43,350 nt of DNA from positions 1 through 43,350 of the IMG/VR virus record IMGVR_UViG_3300042448_000434, one strand, 5' to 3'. Below the pieces are notes generated by a model. It did no database searches and was not told the DNA's origin. It worked only from the letters and a program-made list of their open reading frames with translations. How positions within the stretch are numbered: position 1 is the first letter of the stretch; every line of letters begins with the position of its first letter. The position numbers were made by a program, and so were the translations under genes. The stretch comes from a virus. Below, piece by piece: positions 39,001 through 43,350 of the stretch.

Positions 39001-41700
39001 CAATCACAATATAATGGAATTCGATTCTATAACACTGAAACGTGGGGTACTGAAATCTTTTCAGTAGGTAATGGAGATAACCACGTTAGAGTATTAAATA
39101 ATTTATATGTTACAGGAACTGTAACTGGAAGTAATTTATCTGGTACAAACACAGGTGACCAGACTAATATATCAGGTAACGCTGCGACAGCTACTTATGC
39201 TACAAGTGCCGGAAGCGCAGGTACCGCAGGCTCTGCTGGTTCTGTTGATGGGTTAACCATAAACAATTCAGGAGCTCCAATAAATCCTGATAACGTAACC
39301 CAAAACCAGATAGGTTACAATACTTCTGTTTCTTTATTCGGACAGACAGATGGGGGACTATACTCATCAGCGTACAGTAGTTCTTGGATTCACCAAATTT
39401 ACGGAGACTTCAGGTCAGGCCAGATTGCAATCAGAGGTAAGAATTCCGGCACTTGGGGAGACTGGAGATTAGTAGTGGACGATAAGAATATCGGGACTTA
39501 CGCCGTGCCATACGGTAATATGACCAGCAGCACCGGTCTTAACGACAATAAGCTGTACCTAAGAACCAACGGAGACAACAACCATTACCTATGGAATGCT
39601 GCCGACGACTGGGAGGAGCTTGTATACTACAATGGCACTGGTTTTAGAGTTAAGGGCGCAACCGGGACAGTCTCTGCCACGTTTACGGATTCTGGTATTT
39701 CAATAGGAACTAGTTCAACACTTATTAGGTCATTTGATGCTCAGGGGTATTTAAGGATATATGGTTCATCAACAAACTATCTAGGTATCGGGCCATACAA
39801 TAACAATGGTTGGGTTTATTTCGAAAATAGTGGTAATTCAACTGGTATTTACTTTAATAGCCCGGGAAGATATGCGTTTGATTCCGTAGATGTAACTCCA
39901 TATAATGACAACGAGAATTCACTTGGTAGTGGTTCATACAGATGGGCTAACATCTACACTGGTGGATGGCTCAGAAACTATGGTGCTCAGGGTATGTACA
40001 ATGAGTCATACGGAACTCACTTCTATTCAAATTCTGCTGAAGGTTTTGTGGTAACTGGTTCTGGAGGCGTTGTTCAACTACAGTTCAGAAGCAATCATCA
40101 GAGTACACTTCGTGGATATGTCTATGCTGATACTAGCAATAACATTGGTTTCCTAAACAATGGAGGTGACTGGAGTCTCAGAACTGACTCCTCGAGAAAT
40201 TCTTTTATTTACGGGACAGATTTAACAATCAACGCTGCTGGTGCGGCCTCTTCAAACATCATTATGAACGATGGGGACGAAGGTTCCCGTATAATCCATT
40301 GTAATTCCAACAGAATTGGTTTCTTGAATCAAGCGAGTAGCTGGGGTTCTTACTGTAATGATAATGGCTCTTGGGAAAGTGATGTAGCGATGTACGCCCC
40401 AATCTTCTATGACACTGCTGACACTGGATATTACTTAGACCCAAACGCAACATCTAATCTTAATAATGTAAATGCTATAAATTTTAGACCAAGTAACGCT
40501 ATTTACTTCGGTGGAGGGAACAACTATTTTAACTGGACGAATAGTAGGATTTATTCAAACGTAGGAATTGAATCTGCTTCAGCAATCTATTCACCGCAAT
40601 TCCGTCTAACTAATTCTGCAAATAATGCCTACATAACTGGTAACTCAGAATGGGGTATGAGGATGGTAAACGATAATGGTTACATTCAATTTGGTCCAGC
40701 GAATGGAAGTTGGTCTCACATATATTCAGATAAGTCATTCTACTTTAACCAAGAACTATACGTTAACGGAACTCAGGTAGTAAAGAACTCTGGCACTTGG
40801 GGAATTAGTGTTACGGGTTCAGCGGCAAGTTCCGGTCGCTCTTCATCACTTGATATTGTTGGATATGGGGATGGTAATATGACCTATTACCAATCATCAG
40901 GAACATTTGCTGGATATAGTGGATGGGCAGGATATTTTGTTTCGAACCACGGGAATGGTTCAAACTACTACAACCAGACCATCATTACGCCGTTCTGGAG
41001 TCCGCCTCAGTATTCAAGACTTCAAGGTGGAACCTTTGTTGGTCCGTACACTTTTTGGAGTACAGAGAACTTGAATGATTACGCACCGAATATGAACCAA
41101 TACGTTCGTACTACGGATAACGTAACATTCAATACAACTACTTCTCCTACTATACTTGTAAACGGCCACTCGGATAACACCAAAGGATACCGTATTCACA
41201 ACACTAGCGGTTCATCTGTAAGTGCGATGTTCACCAACTCATCTAACCAGCTAGTAATAGCCGCAGGTGCAGTTGACCAGATAAACCTCAACAAGAAGGT
41301 ATATGTAAACGCAGTGGCACTCGGTGTAAACTTCGCACCATCGGCAACCGCTGGACGTATTGACGCATCCAACGACATTGTAGCATTCAACTCATCAGAC
41401 GAGCGCCTAAAGGAAAACATCACACCCATAGCGAACGCACTTGACAAAGTGAAGTCACTAACAGGTGTAGAGTTCGACTGGAAGCCCGAACATAAGGAAG
41501 CACACGGACACGAAGGACGTGATACGGGTATCATAGCACAGCAGGTGTTAGCCGTTATGCCCACCGCCGTTAGGACTAACGATACAGGCTACCTAGCCGT
41601 GCGTTACGAAAAGCTCATAAGTCTATTGATTGAGGGTATGAAGGAGCAGCAGACACAGATTGATGAACTTAAAACTAAGCTAGATGGCCTTACAAAGTAG
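36079..41700 (+). CDS. Giant tail fibre 2 with S74 chaperone domain
   Basis: 1873 residues, starting after the stop of fibre 1 with one base between. Shares with fibre 1 the linker words NIGSQSV, DTLSSVTGRGATT and NWGNH/WGISITGNA types and contains three copies of SLTSMNISQFTNNSGYITS plus a GYYLDPNATSNLN repeat. The C-terminus has the canonical SSDERLKENI (Ser and Lys dyad near 1772-1777), GIIAQQVLAVMPTAV and a final coiled coil. Two adjacent S74 fibres suggest two receptor-binding specificities or a nested fibre. The last 17 bases overlap the next gene. Confidence 0.85.
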   Translation: MANLLSTAITGTTTTSDSVVIGGTFANNAYNSVSSTRLMFGGGDAPNNYSIGTSLNNYGGNYTKLDLRWHTGIRMGAQPGYGGIRFFSDETLATRIMSIGETDANIRIDNNLYIGGAGGWITDLLAAKQNASTAITTSNIGSQSVTYATTAGSATNSSQLQGYSAYSIVEESRGVHSGSDFPSGTLVQTDINADEWAGNSFVMEVSGKSYGSGTPFKLAMEGYLYADTVINVSAMSYGSYFPGPVKVMRLNGTLAFWWPRGSYWNSFQVHVRNADGESWNRVTGISDSVDPPSADKKVSVTPVQVIHTNNIASQSVSYATTAGALTSMNISQFTNNSGYITSVGNITRLWAESHPTDYYVRANWTGTYWQLTSNHPSPVQVGYADSAGSAGSLTSMNISQFTNNSGYITSSASISGNAASATFARRIAGPERIGFNVGGDASTFYPIAISTGAGSTESQYSEFVIERGGYEDPGYTGIAFSTFNARFTYKPSGWGYGAVYFNLEQLTQTATMLGDYLDQYQSSQAIIWLRGATRYNIYSVYGGIGLIFTNEGGTSYTMAYGTYDPISTPREKATTAKYYDSTVRYAGTIYTGSNAVIHAGNIGSQSVASATTAGSLTSMNISQFTNNSGYLTTEADTLSSVTGRGATTASQVSFTKTDDHAISVGTIRGRVVNSQGGEFIQLYERVNIGGPNGWGAANTAAPSYGLSVYGGATIGYGNSGGLAVTGTLSATNFSGSSSGTNTGDQTNISGNAATATYATSAGNADTVDSLHASSFVRNDTTRQYLKPYFEYSEWLTTQSPLDLVNQMGGGGFRVDFLHPSYTANGNWGHVMTWSGYNGYTMYQMSGSYGDGADVELYVRNEANHQRNAWSSWRRLLHDNNYNSYAPTLTGTGASGTWGISITGNANTATTATTASNLAADTSTRFKVITFTGEGGDSGNGNSGSNYGIYQQGGSWTHPYPDLCIGFHTGIKIGAQSQYNGIRFYNTETWGTEIFSVGNGDNHVRVLNNLYVTGTVTGSNLSGTNTGDQTNISGNAATATYATSAGSAGTAGSAGSVDGLTINNSGAPINPDNVTQNQIGYNTSVSLFGQTDGGLYSSAYSSSWIHQIYGDFRSGQIAIRGKNSGTWGDWRLVVDDKNIGTYAVPYGNMTSSTGLNDNKLYLRTNGDNNHYLWNAADDWEELVYYNGTGFRVKGATGTVSATFTDSGISIGTSSTLIRSFDAQGYLRIYGSSTNYLGIGPYNNNGWVYFENSGNSTGIYFNSPGRYAFDSVDVTPYNDNENSLGSGSYRWANIYTGGWLRNYGAQGMYNESYGTHFYSNSAEGFVVTGSGGVVQLQFRSNHQSTLRGYVYADTSNNIGFLNNGGDWSLRTDSSRNSFIYGTDLTINAAGAASSNIIMNDGDEGSRIIHCNSNRIGFLNQASSWGSYCNDNGSWESDVAMYAPIFYDTADTGYYLDPNATSNLNNVNAINFRPSNAIYFGGGNNYFNWTNSRIYSNVGIESASAIYSPQFRLTNSANNAYITGNSEWGMRMVNDNGYIQFGPANGSWSHIYSDKSFYFNQELYVNGTQVVKNSGTWGISVTGSAASSGRSSSLDIVGYGDGNMTYYQSSGTFAGYSGWAGYFVSNHGNGSNYYNQTIITPFWSPPQYSRLQGGTFVGPYTFWSTENLNDYAPNMNQYVRTTDNVTFNTTTSPTILVNGHSDNTKGYRIHNTSGSSVSAMFTNSSNQLVIAAGAVDQINLNKKVYVNAVALGVNFAPSATAGRIDASNDIVAFNSSDERLKENITPIANALDKVKSLTGVEFDWKPEHKEAHGHEGRDTGIIAQQVLAVMPTAVRTNDTGYLAVRYEKLISLLIEGMKEQQTQIDELKTKLDGLTK
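37051..37102 (+). repeat. Fibre 2 internal DNA repeat, copy 1 of 3
   Basis: About 50 bases encoding LTSMNISQFTNNSGYIT; further copies at about 37255-37307 and 37924-37975 differ at only a few, mostly silent positions. Such repeats allow recombination within the fibre gene. Confidence 0.8.
37255..37307 (+). repeat. Fibre 2 internal DNA repeat, copy 2 of 3
   Basis: Same 50-base unit as at 37051-37102, with some third-position changes. Confidence 0.8.
37924..37975 (+). repeat. Fibre 2 internal DNA repeat, copy 3 of 3
   Basis: Same 50-base unit as at 37051-37102; ends NNSGYLT instead of NNSGYIT. Confidence 0.8.
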
Positions 41701-42079
41701 TGGTGCAATAAGCATAGATAACATCAGGACAGAATTAGGTCAAGCACAGGCTAACAGTTCGCTGCGCGCCCTATCCGCATTGGCTAATTTTTCTTCTCCT
41801 GACGCTATGGGTGAGTTCTATGGTTTCTCCGCCGCAACTGAATACCAGTTCTATCAAGGAGACGGAGGGGGTTTTGGAAATTTCGCTGAGGCCTGCTCTG
41901 ATGCATCGAATCCTTTAACTCTATATTCGTCATCTACGTCATTAGCGGTAAATGTGTATCTATACAATGATGCTGCATTAACTAGTCCTTTTGACGGAGG
42001 TGGCCTATGGTATAAATATGGAGCATCAGTATATGAAATAAGAAACGGTGGTAAGATAGATGCTGTTCGTGGTTGCTAA
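41684..42079 (+). CDS. Small fibre-associated structural protein (131 aa)
   Basis: MALQSSGAISIDNIRTELGQ, then a short ALSALANFSSPDAMGEFYGF is the N-terminal signature of many small phage structural proteins (MALQSSGAIS... SEFYG). The remaining half (about 55-131) is Gly/Tyr/Ser-rich and strand-forming, ending VYEIRNGGKIDAVRGC. It overlaps the end of fibre 2 by 17 bases, so it is coupled to it and may form a tip or receptor-binding part. Confidence 0.65.
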   Translation: MALQSSGAISIDNIRTELGQAQANSSLRALSALANFSSPDAMGEFYGFSAATEYQFYQGDGGGFGNFAEACSDASNPLTLYSSSTSLAVNVYLYNDAALTSPFDGGGLWYKYGASVYEIRNGGKIDAVRGC

Positions 42080-42084
42080 TCTTT

Positions 42085-42095
42085 TTGTATATTTG
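42085..42095 (+). promoter_or_regulatory. TTGTATATTTG box
   Basis: Contains perfect TATATTTG (42088-42095), 21 bases before the ATG at 42117. The spacing is suitable for a normal promoter with a short leader. Confidence 0.55.
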
Positions 42096-42116
42096 TATAA
42101 CTAATTAGTAATCAAA

Positions 42117-42494
42117 ATGGCTGTAATCGCAACTGTAGATAAATTCGGGATGACTTTCTCCGAAGCATATCACAAAATCACTCGTCTAACATACGAGTCC
42201 ACCGACCAAAAAACATTTATCTATCCTTCACCTGTTTCTGGTGTTGATGAGAATGGAGCTCCTGTTCCCACAATGCCTGCGCCTCCAACAGAGACTTGGG
42301 TAAAGAAGAACTTCTGCCACATCGAGGTAGCAACATACGCTACTGAGGAGACTCGCGAGAATCACTCTGAGCCTATCTACCGTACGCACCTTAACTTTGA
42401 GGCTATCGTTAGCGCTGAAGCTTCTGATATCATCGTTCAGGCTTACGATTATCTAAAGGCACAACCTGGATATGAAGATGCGGTAGATTGCTAA
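42117..42494 (+). CDS. Hypothetical structural protein (125 aa)
   Basis: N-terminal VDKFGMTFSEAYHKITRLTY, a Pro-rich middle (PVPTMPAPPTETWVKKNFCH) and a C-terminal helix with AYDYLKAQPGYEDAVDC. Soluble, no family known to me; similar small AYHKI-type proteins occur at the end of fibre blocks of Bacteroidota phages. Codons resemble those of the highly expressed capsid gene. Confidence 0.55.
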   Translation: MAVIATVDKFGMTFSEAYHKITRLTYESTDQKTFIYPSPVSGVDENGAPVPTMPAPPTETWVKKNFCHIEVATYATEETRENHSEPIYRTHLNFEAIVSAEASDIIVQAYDYLKAQPGYEDAVDC

Positions 42495-42499
42495 TATAT

Positions 42500-42509
42500 T
42501 CGTATATTA
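42500..42509 (+). promoter_or_regulatory. TCGTATATTA box
   Basis: One mismatch from TTGTATATTA, 23 bases before the ATG at 42533. Confidence 0.4.
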
Positions 42510-42532
42510 GTACCACATTAATGTAACTTATT

Positions 42533-42790
42533 ATGATTCAAATTTCAGAAGAAAAACTCGGTAGTGCTCGTGAACTTCGTGGCAAACAGCAACAAATCCA
42601 AATGGAAATTGGTGCTTTGTATGTCTCGGAACAGGACCTAAAAGCTCGTCAATCTCAACTCGTTGAAGAACTTCGTAAATCCGGCGAAGCAGTTCAGGAA
42701 CTTATGACCGAGCTTGCCGAAGAACACGGACACGGAACGCTAAACCTGGAGACAGGCGAATTTACTGTGTCTGAACAGATTACTGAGTAG
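42533..42790 (+). CDS. Coiled-coil hypothetical protein (85 aa)
   Basis: Glu/Gln-rich helix for nearly its whole length (LGSARELRGKQQQIQMEIGA, DLKARQSQLVEELRKSGEAV), then EEHGHGTLNLETGEFTVSE. Likely a coiled coil with a short beta tail. A small structural or assembly protein before the lysis cassette, isolated by a strong terminator. Confidence 0.6.
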   Translation: MIQISEEKLGSARELRGKQQQIQMEIGALYVSEQDLKARQSQLVEELRKSGEAVQELMTELAEEHGHGTLNLETGEFTVSEQITE

Positions 42791-42817
42791 TTTCTCCCAC
42801 CTTCCTTCTACTCTTTT

Positions 42818-42844
42818 GAAAGCCCTTCGGGGCTTTCTTTTTTT
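42818..42844 (+). terminator. Strong terminator before lysis cassette
   Basis: GAAAGCCC (42818-42825), loop TTCG, GGGCTTTC (42830-42837), then seven T. The last of the T-run overlaps the start of the next box. Confidence 0.95.
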
Positions 42845-42852
42845 GTAAATTA
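42843..42852 (+). promoter_or_regulatory. TTGTAAATTA box before lysis cassette
   Basis: Exact TTGTAAATTA directly after the terminator and 18 bases before the GTG start at 42871. A terminator followed at once by this box is good circumstantial evidence that the box is a promoter. Confidence 0.6.
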
Positions 42853-42870
42853 CTTAAACACTAACACGTT

Positions 42871-43032
42871 GTGAAGCCCGATTCCACAGAAGCTATTGCC
42901 ACCACTTGGAGCCTTACGGCAAGTGGAGTATTGCTCACCCAGCTACAATCCATTCTTGGGTTGGTTGTCCTAGTTTTATCCTTAGCATACACCCTATGGC
43001 GGTGGCACAGGGATATAAAGATTGGTAAGTGA
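42871..43032 (+). CDS. Holin candidate 1 (53 aa)
   Basis: GTG start at 42871, first residues KPDSTEAIATTWSLTASG, then a hydrophobic segment LLTQLQSILGLVVLVLSLAY (about residues 20-40) and a basic end RWHRDIKIGK. One membrane helix with a polar N-terminus and a positively charged C-terminus is a usual small holin shape. The stop overlaps the next gene's GTG by four bases (GTGA). It is the first gene behind the terminator and box, followed by a second membrane protein and, after the join, the endolysin. Its role is inferred from context. Confidence 0.6.
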   Translation: MKPDSTEAIATTWSLTASGVLLTQLQSILGLVVLVLSLAYTLWRWHRDIKIGK

Positions 43033-43217
43033 TTAAGCGAATCTTCGAGAGTCCAAAGACCACAATACTTGGTCTAATTGTAATAGCGCTTTGTTTTGTG
43101 CTGGTTTTCCTAGAGAAAGCTACGCTTACAGAGCTGTCTTTGTTTATGGTTGGTGGATTTTCTATGTTATTTCTAAAAGACGATGTCAGCGAAACTAAAA
43201 AGCCAGACGGCAAGTAG
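43029..43217 (+). CDS. Holin candidate 2 (62 aa)
   Basis: GTG start in the GTGA overlap with candidate 1. Short basic N-terminus (IKRIFESPK), first membrane helix TTILGLIVIALCFVLVFLEK (about 11-31), a turn with ATLTE, a second helix LSLFMVGGFSMLFL (about 37-51), then a hydrophilic charged tail. Two helices with a tight turn suit a class II-like holin or the antiholin partner of candidate 1. Its 3' end overlaps the basic-protein gene. Confidence 0.65.
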   Translation: MIKRIFESPKTTILGLIVIALCFVLVFLEKATLTELSLFMVGGFSMLFLKDDVSETKKPDGK

Positions 43218-43320
43218 GCGCATAAGCAAAAGCAAAAAGCGCGGCAAGCACTCTAAGAGTGCATCTGCTAACAAGGCTAGTAAGAACTACGCCAAGCCAT
43301 ACAGGTCGCAAGGGCGTTAA
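43183..43320 (+). CDS. Small, very basic protein across the contig join (45 aa)
   Basis: ATG at 43183 inside the end of holin candidate 2, in another frame. The peptide is rich in Lys, Arg and Ser (MSAKLKSQTASRRISKSKKR, then SANKASKNYAKPYRSQGR). Its last 105 bases lie in the terminal repeat, so the gene is complete only here and partial at bases 1-105. Being in the late operon, it may bind DNA or neutralise charge in the capsid, or be part of lysis; none of this is shown. No family recognised. Confidence 0.55.
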   Translation: MSAKLKSQTASRRISKSKKRGKHSKSASANKASKNYAKPYRSQGR

Positions 43321-43350
43321 AATGTGCATTAAGGCGCACTTAACCTGTTA
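43216..43350. repeat. Right copy of terminal direct repeat
   Basis: Matches 1-135 at an offset of 43215 with one mismatch (43342). The unique genome length is therefore about 43,215 bases. The mismatch could be a sequencing error, population variation or a real difference between two terminal repeats. Confidence 0.9.

Overview
The window reads as one complete genome of about 43.2 kb from a tailed, apparently lytic phage of a Bacteroidota (probably flavobacterial) host. Its first and last 135 bases are the same sequence with one difference, and a small gene runs across that join, so the contig is most simply a circle (or circularly permuted genome) cut once and read slightly past its start. 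The host guess rests on Bacteroidota-type promoter boxes (TATATTTG with an upstream TTTG), the lack of consistent Shine-Dalgarno sequences, many ATGA start/stop overlaps, and gene families I associate with Bacteroidota phages. A 1372-residue tape measure and no visible sheath gene point to a siphovirus. I see no integrase, repressor, tRNA, insertion sequence or CRISPR array.

There are two opposed transcription units. The leftward (minus) unit runs from a divergent control region at 13.6-13.96 kb down to about 1.25 kb. Its first part (13.6-8.4 kb) is a set of small genes, mostly of unknown function, with an Api92/DUF1281-like protein, a gene-88-family protein and an SH3-like protein; six of these genes share a near-identical A-rich leader just before the start codon. 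Then follow two related HTH/coiled-coil proteins, a recombination set (Erf/Rad52-like annealing protein, RecE-like exonuclease, RusA-like resolvase, a second PD-(D/E)XK-like nuclease), an SSB-like protein, a DnaB-type helicase, a DUF1599 protein, and near the end a protein resembling the T4 gp55 late sigma factor. No DNA polymerase or primase is recognisable, so the host polymerase is presumably used.

The rightward (plus) unit starts at 13.96 kb and continues across the join to 1.2 kb. It encodes the terminase, a tail block (chaperone candidate, tail completion, tape measure, distal tail and tail tip proteins), then a head block (protease-scaffold fusion, major capsid protein, probable tail tube, portal, connector), two giant fibres ending in S74 intramolecular chaperone domains, small structural genes, and a lysis cassette (two holin candidates, M15 endolysin, unimolecular spanin). 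A bidirectional terminator at 1.22-1.24 kb separates the two converging units.

Most worth a second look: a recurring TTGTAWATTA box directly before late genes, together with a phage-encoded sigma-like protein; two related AT-rich palindromic elements near 8.3 and 13.9 kb, one with three 14-bp iterons, the other beside a gene for a DnaA-C-like HTH protein; a 32-bp-period tandem repeat inside the lysis region; the repeated A-rich leaders; and several tiny genes of 30-55 codons supported by coupling to their neighbours.
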